The notes: generated by a model not told the origin, from the letters alone. A stretch of DNA of 40,388 bases from Terriglobia bacterium (GCA_020072765.1 JAIQGD010000029.1:1-40388), one strand, 5' to 3'; numbered from the stretch's first letter, positions 8,612 through 16,270 are shown. Numbers and translations: made by a program.

Positions 8612-10579
8612 TCAATTGCCGTTCCCTCGGGCCGCTACGTGCACCAGTTCCGCGGAACGGCCGAAACGCACGGTGACGTGACTGCCCCGCAGGACTTGCG
8701 CGCCCGCCGCGGGAAATTGTTCCACCGCGACTCCGCTGCCCAGCAGCGAGGGCACGAGCCCCAGCGGCGAACATGCTTCGGTCACGCTGCGGACGCTCTG
8801 TCCCGCGAGGCTGGGCACGGCTACGGCTCCGGGATCGCCGAAGGCCACCGTGCGCCCCCTAGCGCCCTGCGGCGGTGTCTTCGCCACGGCCGCCGCGAAA
8901 TGCTCCTTGGCCGCATCCGCCCGGTGGTCCGCGACATCCGGTTCCGGGTGCGGCGCGGCGCGATGATTTTTGGCCGTCTGCGTATCCGATCGCGCCGGCA
9001 CATCGTGCGGCGTATCGAGATACGCCAGCACCTGCTCGGCGACGCGCTTGAACACCGGCCCGCCCACTTCGCCGCCATGATGCGGGCCCACCGGCGAATC
9101 GAGCACCACCAGAATGGTGACCACGGGATTATTCACGGGCGCAAACCCCACGAACGACGCCACGTACTGAGATGCGGAATAGCGGCCCGTCGCCGGATCA
9201 ATCTTCTGCGCCGTGCCGGACTTGCCCGCGGCCGTGTACCCCTCAAGTTGCGCCGGCTTGCCCGTGCCTTCCAGCACCACCGCTTCCATCATTTCGCGCA
9301 CCTGGGCCGCCGTGCGCGCGTCGGTCACCTGCCGCGGCTCCGCTCCCGGAGCGAATCCGGGCGCGGCGCCGCGAATCTCGCGCACGATGCGCGGGCGATA
9401 CAGCGTTCCGCCATTGGCCACCGCCGAAATCGCGGAAATGATCTGCACCGGCGTGACGCTCACTTCCTGCCCCATGGCCAGCGAGCCGATCGAATTCGCC
9501 GACCAGTTCTCCAGCGGGCGCAGCAAACCCCGATTTTCGCCGGGCAACTCGATGCCCGTGGGCTGGCCGATTCCGAAGGCGCGAATCGTGTCGTAGAAGC
9601 GCGGCGCGCCCAGACGCAGCGCCAGCTTGATGGCGCCCACGTCGCTGGAATTCTCTAGAATCCCGCGCACGCTCAGCACCCCGAACGAATGCCAGTCGTG
9701 AATCACCCGCCCGCCCACCAGAATCGACCCCATCTGGCAGTCGACCAAGTCATTGGGAGTGGCCACCCCGTGTTCGATCGCCCCCGTGACCGTCAGCACC
9801 TTGAACGTCGAGCCCGGCTCGTAGGCCGCCACCACCGCGCGGTCCATGCGCGCCTCGTCCGACGACGCGCCCGGCGTATTGGGATCAAACGTCGGCGCAC
9901 TGGCCACGGCCAGGAGTTCGCCCGAGTTGGGGTCCTGCACCACGACCACGCCGTCCTTGGCGTGCGTTTGCGCGATGGCCCGCGCCAGTTCTTTTTCGGC
10001 GATGTACTGGATCGTTTCGTCCAGCGTCAGCGCGACGCTCGCCCCGGGACCGCCCGCCGATCCCCGCCGGTCGTACCAGCGGCGGCGTCCGTCGGCCATC
10101 ACCAGGATGCGGCCGGGCTGCCCGCGGATCTGCTTGTCCAGCGAATACTCGATGCCGCCGATCCCCTTTTCATCCACGTCGACGTAACCGAGCACGGCGG
10201 CGGCCAGTTCGCGCTGCGGATAGACGCGCCGGTTCTCCTTCTGAAAGAAGACGCCGCGCAGATTCATGTCCGTGATCCGCCCGACCGTTTCGGGAGACAG
10301 CTTGCGCGCCAGGCGCACCGGCGTGCGCGCGCCGCGAATCTTGGTTTCAAGGTCGTCCGCCGGCAGATCCAGCACGTGCGGGTGGCCCTGGAACGGGCTT
10401 CCCAGCTTGCGCAGGGTGACCGCCTGTTCTTCAGTGTAGAGGCCTGCCTGGACGAGCGCGGCGTAGATGGCAGGCGCCTTGTGCCCCGCGGAGAAAAAGA
10501 TCCTGTCCCTGCCCTGCCAATCAGGGGCTCGCGGATCGTATCGCACCTCATCGAGGAAAAGAACCGCCGCGATGTCCAT
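8612..10579 (-). CDS. ftsI: Division transpeptidase FtsI/PBP with PASTA domain; N-terminus replaced by transketolase fragment
   Basis: From about residue 74 onward this is a class B penicillin-binding protein that cross-links septal peptidoglycan in the periplasm. The active-site serine lies in GSTFK (S257, K260), the second motif is S311-S-D313 (usually SxN), and the third is KSGT at K453. A PASTA domain follows near the C-terminus (VAVPSLAGQSVRSV). Residues 1-73 are not PBP sequence: they match the thiamine-binding N-terminal domain of transketolase. The expected cytoplasmic tail, membrane helix and RGxxxDRNG region, roughly 100 to 130 residues, are absent. As written the protein has no membrane anchor and could not reach the periplasm. 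The gene is either broken or mis-assembled; position after ftsL supports ftsI identity. Confidence 0.85.
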   Translation of the reverse strand: MDIAAVLFLDEVRYDPRAPDWQGRDRIFFSAGHKAPAIYAALVQAGLYTEEQAVTLRKLGSPFQGHPHVLDLPADDLETKIRGARTPVRLARKLSPETVGRITDMNLRGVFFQKENRRVYPQRELAAAVLGYVDVDEKGIGGIEYSLDKQIRGQPGRILVMADGRRRWYDRRGSAGGPGASVALTLDETIQYIAEKELARAIAQTHAKDGVVVVQDPNSGELLAVASAPTFDPNTPGASSDEARMDRAVVAAYEPGSTFKVLTVTGAIEHGVATPNDLVDCQMGSILVGGRVIHDWHSFGVLSVRGILENSSDVGAIKLALRLGAPRFYDTIRAFGIGQPTGIELPGENRGLLRPLENWSANSIGSLAMGQEVSVTPVQIISAISAVANGGTLYRPRIVREIRGAAPGFAPGAEPRQVTDARTAAQVREMMEAVVLEGTGKPAQLEGYTAAGKSGTAQKIDPATGRYSASQYVASFVGFAPVNNPVVTILVVLDSPVGPHHGGEVGGPVFKRVAEQVLAYLDTPHDVPARSDTQTAKNHRAAPHPEPDVADHRADAAKEHFAAAVAKTPPQGARGRTVAFGDPGAVAVPSLAGQSVRSVTEACSPLGLVPSLLGSGVAVEQFPAAGAQVLRGSHVTVRFGRSAELVHVAARGNGN

Positions 10580-10603
10580 GACGGAGAGCGTCCCTCCCGG
10601 ATG
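10361..10603 (-). pseudogene. Transketolase N-terminal fragment fused in frame to ftsI
   Basis: Reading the minus strand from 10603, the frame gives HPGGTLSVMDIAAVLFL, then RYDPRAPDW, GRDRIFFSAGHKAPAIYAAL and TLRKLGSPFQGHPHVLDLP. These are the hallmark blocks of the transketolase A-subunit N-terminus, including the conserved GHPGG-type and SxGHxxPxxY segments. The match starts right after an in-frame TAG at 10604-10606 and ends about 10361, where FtsI sequence takes over with no frame change. Only about 81 codons of a much longer domain are present, so it cannot be a working enzyme. Transketolase has no known place in a dcw cluster. Confidence 0.82.
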
Positions 10604-10684
10604 CTATCCTGTCGGAAAACTGCTCGCACGGCGGCTGCGACGCGGCCGCCGGAAAATGGATGTGGAGACCGGCCGCCCGGTCAT
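10604..10684 (-). other. 26-codon stub, possible remnant of the true FtsI start
   Basis: An ATG at 10682-10684, 12 bases after the ftsL stop, opens a short frame beginning MTGRPVSTSIFRRPRRSRR and ending at TAG 10604-10606. It is in the same frame as the transketolase/FtsI reading frame that follows. A short, arginine-rich cytoplasmic tail is what one expects just before the membrane helix of FtsI. I infer that this is the original ftsI start and that the intervening part was replaced. The stub is short, so this is not certain. Confidence 0.45.
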
Positions 10685-10696
10685 GCCCGGCTCACG

Positions 10697-11086
10697 TCAG
10701 GGCCGGGGCGCTGGCATCACCGCACGCGCCTGCGCCAGCACGGCTTCGCTCGGTCCCTCGGCCGGAGCCACCTGCCCCGGCACCGGCACCGTCAAACCCA
10801 GTTGCCCGCGGGCGATGGCGTCCACCCTCATCGGGGAGCGCAGCGTGGCCACTTCCAGCGTCAGCTGCTGGTGCAGCTCGGAGGCCTGCGCGCGCTCGGC
10901 CTGCAGCTGCTCGATGCTGTAGCGCAGCTGGATGCACGCGAAGTGCTGCCAGGCGTAAAACAACAGGCACGCCGCCAGCCCCGATCCGGCGGCCACCCGC
11001 CGCCAGAAATCGTGCAAGCGCGCCGCCGGAGCCGGGCGCACCAGGCGCGAGTTGTCGATCCGCTTGACCGTGTAATATTCCGTCAT
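10697..11086 (-). CDS. ftsL: Cell division protein FtsL-like
   Basis: A small bitopic division protein of 129 residues. It has an N-terminal cytoplasmic part of about 30 residues, one hydrophobic helix (GSGLAACLLFYAWQHFACIQL) and a periplasmic coiled-coil-like stretch (YSIEQLQAERAQASELHQQL), followed by a proline- and alanine-rich tail. The architecture and the position between rsmH and ftsI identify FtsL better than sequence does, since this family is poorly conserved. FtsL acts with FtsB and FtsQ to activate FtsW-FtsI. The ATG at 11084-11086 overlaps the rsmH stop by four bases. Confidence 0.85.
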   Translation of the reverse strand: MTEYYTVKRIDNSRLVRPAPAARLHDFWRRVAAGSGLAACLLFYAWQHFACIQLRYSIEQLQAERAQASELHQQLTLEVATLRSPMRVDAIARGQLGLTVPVPGQVAPAEGPSEAVLAQARAVMPAPRP

Positions 11087-11994
11087 CGCGATCTTCCCGC
11101 CGGACGTTGCGCGGTGAGCGCCACCTTCTCCGCCACGCGCATCTTCGCGCTGCGCGCCCGCGGATTGGCTTGAATCTCTTCCTCGCTGGGCACCAGCACC
11201 TTCCGCGTCAGCACGCGGAACATCGCGTCGCGCTCCAGCTGCTGAAACGCGTGCTTCACCAAACGGTCTTCCAGCGACTGGTAACTCAGCACCACCCAGC
11301 GCCCTCCCAAATTCAAAGTGACAGGGGTCCGCGAAAGAAACTGCTCGAGTTCCTCCTCTTCTCGATTCACCGCTTTCCGCAGCGCCAGAAACGTTTTTGT
11401 CGCGGGATGCAGTTTCTGCCTTCCCCTTGCTCTGCGGGCCCCTGCCACAACCGTTGCCAGGTGCTCGGTATCGCGAATGGGCCGCGACCGGACAATCGCC
11501 CTGGCGATTCTGCGTGAATCCCTTTCCTCGGCCTGGTGATAGAGGAGGTCGGCCAGCTCTTTCTCCGACCATTGGTTCACAATTTCGTCCGCCGTGAGCG
11601 GCGTGTCGGGGTTCATGCGCATGTCGAGCGGTCCCGCCCAGCGGAACGAAAATCCGCGCTCAGGGCTGTCCAGCTCGAGGCTTGATACGCCCAGATCGGC
11701 GAGCACTCCATCCAGCAGGGGCAGCTTCAGCTCCTGTGCCACTTCGCCGATTTTCGAGAAGTCCGTGTGCACCAGAGTCACCTTGTCCTCGTACGGCTTC
11801 AGCCGCTCCCGCGCGATTTCCAGCGCCTGCGGATCGCGGTCCAGCACCACCAGCCGCCCCGTCGTCAGCCGCCGCGCGATTTCCACGGCGTGCCCGCCGG
11901 CTCCCGCCGTCGCGTCCAGGTAGGTCCCCTCGGGCCGGATGTGAAGCCACTCCAGCACCTCGGACACCAGAACGGGCGTGTGCGGCACGCTCAC
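11083..11994 (-). CDS. rsmH: 16S rRNA (cytosine(1402)-N4)-methyltransferase RsmH
   Basis: RsmH (MraW) methylates C1402 of 16S rRNA using S-adenosylmethionine. The 303-residue protein begins with SVPHTPVLVSEVLEWL and the SAM-binding loop DATAGAGGHAVEIA. ADLGVSSLELDSPERGFSF and PLDMRMNP follow, and it ends with the family's SYQSLEDRLVKHAF region. Length and gene order (mraZ-rsmH-ftsL) are canonical. It lies 3 bases downstream of mraZ. Confidence 0.97.
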   Translation of the reverse strand: MSVPHTPVLVSEVLEWLHIRPEGTYLDATAGAGGHAVEIARRLTTGRLVVLDRDPQALEIARERLKPYEDKVTLVHTDFSKIGEVAQELKLPLLDGVLADLGVSSLELDSPERGFSFRWAGPLDMRMNPDTPLTADEIVNQWSEKELADLLYHQAEERDSRRIARAIVRSRPIRDTEHLATVVAGARRARGRQKLHPATKTFLALRKAVNREEEELEQFLSRTPVTLNLGGRWVVLSYQSLEDRLVKHAFQQLERDAMFRVLTRKVLVPSEEEIQANPRARSAKMRVAEKVALTAQRPAGRSR

Positions 11995-11997
11995 AAC

Positions 11998-12435
11998 TTA
12001 AATGCCCAGTTCGTCAAATGCCTTTTCGTCTTCCGCCGTGATCGGGTTCCGGTTCAGTTGATCCAGGAATCGGGTGTGGTTCCAGATCTCCAGGTACGTC
12101 AAATGCCCCTGGATATCCACTTCACCCTTCATTTCCGCCGATTCCCGCAATACAGGTGGAATTAAAATGCGCCCCTGCCCATCCACCTCGACGACCTGGC
12201 CGAAATAATTGGCCCGCGCCAGAAACTTCTGCTTCGCGCGGTTGTGGGAGGAAAGCTTGGCGAGCTTCTTCTCGATCCCCTCCCAGACCTTCATGGGATA
12301 GACCTGGGCGCGATCGCCGGCCGTGCTGGTCACGTAAAACTTGGCCCCCATGCGGCGCAAGGGTCCCAGGAAGTCCGCGGGAATCTTCACCCGCCCCTTC
12401 TCGTCGACCGTCGCCAGATAGTTGCCGCGCAGCAT
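11998..12435 (-). CDS. mraZ: Transcriptional regulator MraZ
   Basis: MraZ is a DNA-binding AbrB-like protein that controls the dcw operon. The 145 residues contain two SpoVT/AbrB-type halves: MLRGNYLATVDEKGRVKIP at the N-terminus and YFGQVVEVDGQGRILIP in the middle, each with the conserved D..GR(V/I).IP pattern. It is the first gene of the cluster. Three 10-base direct repeats lie about 75 bases upstream of its start (12511-12540), matching the known way MraZ binds its own promoter region, so autoregulation is likely. Confidence 0.97.
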   Translation of the reverse strand: MLRGNYLATVDEKGRVKIPADFLGPLRRMGAKFYVTSTAGDRAQVYPMKVWEGIEKKLAKLSSHNRAKQKFLARANYFGQVVEVDGQGRILIPPVLRESAEMKGEVDIQGHLTYLEIWNHTRFLDQLNRNPITAEDEKAFDELGI

Positions 12436-12510
12436 GTGTACCCTTGTGAACCCCGTCCCGCGTGTCCGCCCTCGGAATCACTCGTTTATGCGCCCCTGCC
12501 CTGCTCTGTG

Positions 12511-12540
12511 CCTCTACCACTTTCTACCACTTTCACCCAC
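12511..12540 (-). promoter_or_regulatory. MraZ operator: three 10-bp direct repeats
   Basis: On the minus strand the three consecutive decamers read GTGGGTGAAA, GTGGTAGAAA and GTGGTAGAGG. Equally spaced GTGG or TGGG boxes with one-turn periodicity upstream of mraZ are the established target of MraZ (TGGG repeats in E. coli, AAAGTG-type repeats in mycoplasmas). They start about 12 bases downstream of the -10 box, so MraZ bound there would block the polymerase. The site is seen directly; its binding by MraZ is inferred. Confidence 0.85.
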
Positions 12541-12551
12541 ATTGGTCCCTG

Positions 12552-12579
12552 ATTGTAGATAGCTGCGCGGGGTTGTCAA
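12552..12579 (-). promoter_or_regulatory. Sigma70-type promoter of the dcw operon
   Basis: Minus strand: a perfect -35 hexamer TTGACA (12574-12579), a 16-base spacer, and TACAAT (12552-12557) as -10. The predicted start point at about 12545 is followed at once by the MraZ repeats and gives a leader of about 110 nucleotides before mraZ. It is the best promoter match I see in the window. Confidence 0.8.
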
Positions 12580-12761
12580 GCGGAATGTTGCAAAAGTGAG
12601 AAAGATTCTGCGGAGACGCCCTCGAGGCATCCCGCCAGCCCGGGGCGGGGCGCCGGCAGCGAAAAACACAATTCCTAGTGGGCTTCCCGCGCGCCCTTCC
12701 CGACGGCTAGTGGTTTAGGCCCGCCCGCGCGTGGTTTTGTTTTGAAAGAGTCAACAACCGG
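12580..12761. other. Non-coding stretch between ZIP gene and dcw promoter
   Basis: After the ZIP gene ends (minus strand) there are about 180 bases before the dcw promoter. They are GC-rich with no open frame that resembles a protein. I see no clear hairpin followed by a T-run, so how transcription from the ZIP/YchF side stops here is not evident. Confidence 0.4.
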
Positions 12762-13535
12762 CTAGACGTGGAAGAAGGCCTTGAGAAGGAACAGAACGGC
12801 GACGCCGAAGAAAACCAGCACGGCCATGCCCACGCCCGGCTCGCGGTTCACTTCGGGAATCAGATCGGACGCGGCCACGTACAGCGTCACCCCGGCCGAC
12901 AGCGGCAGCGCATCGCCCACCGCGCTCCGCAGCACGAACATCAGCCCCACGCCGCCCAGCGTGGCCCCGCCCAGGATCACCGACGAAAAAAACGCCGCTC
13001 GCCGGCTCTGCCCGCTGGCCAGCATCAGCGACGCCACCGTGAACCCCTCGGGAATTTTGTGCAGGAAAATCGCCACGAAGATCACGCCGCCCAGCCACGC
13101 CGAGACCAGCAGGCCCGAGGCAATGGCCACGCCGTCGAAAAACGTGTGGATCACCAGGCCCAGCAGCGCGGCGTAACTGGCATGCGCCGCCGACACCTCA
13201 GCGTGATGCGTCTCTTCCCCGAAATGAAAATGCGGCGCCACGGTATGCTCGAAAAAATGCACCAGGAAGTAGCCGGCGAGAACGAACCCGAACACGGTAT
13301 TCGTGTTGTTGTAGAAGTACGAGGAGGCGTCGCTGCGCAGCCGCAGCGATTCGGGAATCATTTCCAGCAGCGCCGTGGCCAGCATGAATCCGGAGCCCAG
13401 CGCGATGAAGTATTTCAAATAGTGCCGCGACCACTGTCGCCGCACGATCAGCAGCCCGCCCGTGACGTTGGCCCCCGCCGCCGTCAGCCCCAGCAGCAGC
13501 GCCAGCAGGATCCGCGTTGGATCGGCAAGGTGCAT
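12762..13535 (-). CDS. ZIP-family metal transporter
   Basis: A polytopic inner-membrane protein of 257 residues that should import zinc or another divalent metal. About eight hydrophobic segments are visible. The metal-binding helices of the ZIP family are recognisable: HTFFDGVAIA in the fourth segment and HKIPEGFTVA in the fifth. A histidine-bearing loop (HFHFGEETHH) sits before them, as is common in ZIP proteins. The start is ATG 13533-13535; a GTG one codon earlier is equally possible and lies 3 bases from the ychF-like stop. The pair ychF-like/ZIP is probably co-transcribed. Confidence 0.9.
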   Translation of the reverse strand: MHLADPTRILLALLLGLTAAGANVTGGLLIVRRQWSRHYLKYFIALGSGFMLATALLEMIPESLRLRSDASSYFYNNTNTVFGFVLAGYFLVHFFEHTVAPHFHFGEETHHAEVSAAHASYAALLGLVIHTFFDGVAIASGLLVSAWLGGVIFVAIFLHKIPEGFTVASLMLASGQSRRAAFFSSVILGGATLGGVGLMFVLRSAVGDALPLSAGVTLYVAASDLIPEVNREPGVGMAVLVFFGVAVLFLLKAFFHV

Positions 13536-13541
13536 CACCGT

Positions 13542-14618
13542 CTATCCGGAATGCCGGAACAATATCACGTCGCCATCCTGCACGATGTACTCTTTCCCTT
13601 CCAGCCGCACCTGCGCGCGCTCGCGCGCCGCCGCGAAGCTGCCCGCCCGCAGCAGGTCTTCCCAATTCACCACTTCCGCCTTGATGAACCCGCGCTCGAT
13701 GTCGCTGTGAATCGCGCCCGCGGCCTGTTGCGCGGTCATGCCCCGGTGGATGGTCCAGGCGCGGCATTCCGGCTCGCCGCAGGTGAGGAACGAAATCAGT
13801 CCCAGCAGGCGGTAGGTCGCCTGGATCAGGCGGTCGCGCCCGGATTCCGCCAGCCCGTAGGCGCGCATTATCTCGGCGGCCTCGGCTTCGTCGAGTTCGG
13901 CGAGCTCCGCTTCGATTTTCCCGCAGATGGGCACGACGGCGGTGTGGCGCTTGGTGGCCAGCTTTTCCAGGTGATGCTTCTCGACCACGCGGCCGATGTC
14001 CGCGGCCTCCTCGTCGCCCAAGTTCAGGACGTAGAGCATCGGCTTGCGCGTCAGGAACATGAAGCCGGTGAGCATCTTCTCCTCTTCCGGCTTGAATTCC
14101 AGTTCGCGCAGCGGCGTTTCGCTTTCCAGCGCCTTGCGGCATTGATTCAGGAGACGCAGCTCGGTTTCGAGCACGGTCTCTTTCTTCTTTTTCAAATCCT
14201 TTTCGACGCGCTCGATCCGCTTGGTGGCCTGTTCGAGGTCGTTGAGCATCAGCTCGATTTCCACGCTCTCGATATCGCGCAGGGCGTCGAGCGACCCGCC
14301 CTCGTGCGGCACAGCGGGGTCCTCGAACAGCCGCACGACGTGCGCCAGCGCGTCGGCCTCGCGCAACGGGACGAGCGAAGCCGCGTTCTTCTCGCGGTCC
14401 TTTTGTATCCCGCCGATGTCCACGTACTCGATCGTCGCGTAGGTGATCTTCTTCGGCTTGAAGATTTCGGAGAGTTTCACCACGCGCGGATCGGGCACCC
14501 GCGCGATGCCCAGGTGCGCCTGCGTCGGCGCGCTATGCGCCTCCACGCGCGCCCGCGTCAAAATGCGGAACAAGCTCGTCTTCCCTACCTTGGGCAGCCC
14601 AATTATTCCGGTTTGCAT
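13542..14618 (-). CDS. ychF: YchF/Obg-type P-loop GTPase/ATPase (DUF933, TGS domain)
   Basis: The 358-residue protein has the YchF layout. The N-terminal nucleotide-binding domain has P-loop GLPKVGKTS at residues 7-15. A charged helical insertion (IERVEKDLKKKKETVLETEL) lies near the middle. The C-terminal TGS/DUF933 region includes SFLTCGEPECRAWTIHRG and ends IVQDGDVILFRHSG. YchF proteins bind ATP or GTP and associate with ribosomes and stress responses. Several motifs differ from the classical ones: P-loop GLPKVGKTS instead of GLPNVGKST, and DIGGI where DIAGL is usual. This may be a divergent YchF paralogue rather than the canonical one. Confidence 0.85.
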   Translation of the reverse strand: MQTGIIGLPKVGKTSLFRILTRARVEAHSAPTQAHLGIARVPDPRVVKLSEIFKPKKITYATIEYVDIGGIQKDREKNAASLVPLREADALAHVVRLFEDPAVPHEGGSLDALRDIESVEIELMLNDLEQATKRIERVEKDLKKKKETVLETELRLLNQCRKALESETPLRELEFKPEEEKMLTGFMFLTRKPMLYVLNLGDEEAADIGRVVEKHHLEKLATKRHTAVVPICGKIEAELAELDEAEAAEIMRAYGLAESGRDRLIQATYRLLGLISFLTCGEPECRAWTIHRGMTAQQAAGAIHSDIERGFIKAEVVNWEDLLRAGSFAAARERAQVRLEGKEYIVQDGDVILFRHSG

Positions 14619-14720
14619 AAGCTTCTGATGTTAACACACCGGCCCCCCGGTGATGCGGAGCGGCCTAACTCCGGACTCCCCATCCAGCAGGATTGTGAAC
14701 GGCGGATGCCCCGCTTTTCC

Positions 14721-14728
14721 TGTATTCT
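14721..14728 (+). promoter_or_regulatory. Possible -10 element of the alkA-like gene
   Basis: TGTATTCT ends only 12 bases before the ATG at 14741. No convincing -35 was found at 16 to 18 bases upstream. It resembles the TG-preceded -10 boxes found close to several other starts in this window. Confidence 0.35.
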
Positions 14729-14740
14729 GACCCGACTGCC

Positions 14741-15469
14741 ATGAGCGAAAACACCATCCCGCCATTCGATCACCGGGCCGCGGTGCAGCATCTCGCCAAG
14801 GCCGACCGCCGCCTGGGGCGGCTCATCGAGACATTGTCCGCGCGGGCCGTGGAATTCCGGCTGGAGATCGAAGAGGCGCAGACTCCGTACGAATCGCTGC
14901 TGGAGGCGATCGTCTACCAGAGCATCTCCGGGAAAGCCGCCGCGAAGATTTTCAGCCGGGTGGCGGCGCTGGGCGCCAACGGGCGCTGCCCCGCGCCCGA
15001 GGAATTGCTCCGCGTGCGCACGCCGACGCTGCGCAAGATCGGGCTGTCGTTCGCCAAGGCCGCCGCCGTGAAGGATCTCGCGCAAAAAACCATCGAAGGC
15101 GTCGTCCCCACCCTCAACGACGCTCAGAAGATGTCCGACCAGCAGCTGGTCGACCGGCTGATTTCGGTCCGCGGCGTCGGCCCGTGGACCGTCGAGATGT
15201 TTTTGATTTTCCGCCTCGGCCGCCCCGACGTGCTCCCCATCCACGACTACGGCGTGCAAAAAGGTTTCGCCATCACCTATCGCCGCAAGGACATCCCCAA
15301 GCCGCGCGAGCTCGCCGCATTCGGCGAACGCTGGCGCCCCTATCGCACCGTCGCCAGCTGGTACATGTGGCGCGCCGTCGAACACGCCGGCCCGCGCAAA
15401 GCCCCGCGCAAAATCACCAAGGCAGCGCGCAGGCGCACCCCCGCGAAAAAGCGCGCGCCGAAGAAATAA
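14741..15469 (+). CDS. DNA-3-methyladenine glycosylase (AlkA-type, HhH-GPD)
   Basis: A base-excision repair glycosylase that removes alkylated bases from DNA. The 242-residue product shows the helix-hairpin-helix/GPD fold: AIVYQSISGKAAAKI near residue 50, the hairpin VRGVGPWTVEMFLIF around residues 143-157, and the catalytic aspartate in LPIHDYGVQ (D169). The C-terminal 30 residues are very rich in lysine, arginine and alanine, a tail that could add DNA affinity. It is transcribed divergently from the YchF-like gene with a 122-base gap. The family is clear; exact lesion preference is not. Confidence 0.9.
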   Translation: MSENTIPPFDHRAAVQHLAKADRRLGRLIETLSARAVEFRLEIEEAQTPYESLLEAIVYQSISGKAAAKIFSRVAALGANGRCPAPEELLRVRTPTLRKIGLSFAKAAAVKDLAQKTIEGVVPTLNDAQKMSDQQLVDRLISVRGVGPWTVEMFLIFRLGRPDVLPIHDYGVQKGFAITYRRKDIPKPRELAAFGERWRPYRTVASWYMWRAVEHAGPRKAPRKITKAARRRTPAKKRAPKK

Positions 15470-15557
15470 AGGATCATCGGTAGAGACGCCGGCCTGCTGA
15501 ATCTTCCTTTGCAGCGGCGGGCCAGCGTCTTCAGAGTGCGTGTGGCAGCCTCAGCTT

Positions 15558-15639
15558 GGCGTCAGGGCACGGCTTTAGCCGTGCCGCAACTGCCAGAAGA
15601 TGGGTGCGGCTTTAGCCGCTGAGGGACGTAAATTGCAGG
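15558..15639. repeat. Dispersed intergenic repeat, copy B
   Basis: It starts GGCGTCAGGGCACGG like copy A, then has the hairpin CACGGCTTTAGCCGTG (7-base arms around TT). A few bases later comes GCGGCTTTAGCCGCTGAGGG followed by ACGTAAATTGCAG. The last 25 bases match copy A with few changes, while the TCCCGGACAG hairpin module is absent, so the family is modular. Confidence 0.75.
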
Positions 15640-15667
15640 TATCGCACAAGCTCTTTCCGCGGGCCAG

Positions 15668-15708
15668 CCACTTCTTCGACTTTCTCTGCGCCTCTGCGGT
15701 GCGCTTCG
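15668..15708. repeat. CTCTGCGCCTCTGCGGTG-type repeat, short copy
   Basis: The string TTTCTCTGCGCCTCTGCGGTG occurs here and, nearly unchanged, at 19020-19046. Both are intergenic. This type of CTCTGCG/CTCTGCGGTG tract recurs in many environmental bacterial genomes (general recollection, not checked). No coding frame is associated. Confidence 0.55.
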
Positions 15709-15718
15709 TTATTCCCGT

Positions 15719-16192
15719 TCAGCGCGCCCCGCCGCGCACGCTGAGAAACAGCGCGGCGAGGCCCACCAGCAGCACGCCGCTCTCGATCCGCACGGAGATG
15801 CGATGCAGCCGGTCGAATTCCACGCGCAGAGGACTCTCGCGCGGCGCCGTCTCCACCGAGATCATCCGCACGCGCAGCGCGTCCATCCGCGGTATAACGA
15901 TCCGCTGCGAAGCCAGCGTCAGCACCAGCATGAGGACCACGCCCAGCGCCGCCGGCTCCGCCAGCGCGCGCACCGACCGCCCGAGCCCCAGCGCGGCCAG
16001 CAGATAAATCACCGCCGCGATGATCCCCAGCCAATGCAGCCCCTTGATCGTGACCCCAACGATCGCGCCGGCCAGATCGGCATTGGGCAGCACCGCAAAC
16101 GCGCCGCGCGTGACCACCGCCGCGAAATACACGATCGCTCCCACCCACGTGCCTAATGCGAACACTTGCAGGAATCGCAGGATGTGGCTCAT
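15719..16192 (-). CDS. DUF4149-like small integral membrane protein
   Basis: A 157-residue protein with four hydrophobic segments: near the N-terminus (FLQVFALGTWVGAIVYFAAV), at about residues 55-70, at about 80-95, and at the C-terminus. The arrangement and the N-terminal GTW/G..YF features fit the DUF4149 (TMEM205-like) family, whose role is unknown. It ends with a short basic tail. It lies close to tRNA-Val and reads away from moxR. I cannot assign a reaction. Confidence 0.7.
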   Translation of the reverse strand: MSHILRFLQVFALGTWVGAIVYFAAVVTRGAFAVLPNADLAGAIVGVTIKGLHWLGIIAAVIYLLAALGLGRSVRALAEPAALGVVLMLVLTLASQRIVIPRMDALRVRMISVETAPRESPLRVEFDRLHRISVRIESGVLLVGLAALFLSVRGGAR

Positions 16193-16270
16193 CGAGGAAA
16201 TCCGCTAGAATGAATTTTGGGCGGGCGTGGAGGGTTGGTTTGCATCGTCGCCAACGAAACCGGCAGTGAA

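Noticed and set aside
10604-10606. TAG before the transketolase fragment as a readthrough or recoded codon
   Set aside because: Nothing else in the window hints at TAG recoding, and many genes here use TAG as an ordinary stop. A join just upstream of HPGG is simpler.
12511-12540. Three decamers as simple-sequence microsatellite
   Set aside because: Position just after a good promoter of mraZ and the GTGG spacing match a known regulatory site, so an operator is the better reading.
16193-16270. Small protein gene between DUF4149 and tRNA-Val
   Set aside because: Possible frames are short, overlap the tRNA or its flank and show no ribosome site or conserved pattern.
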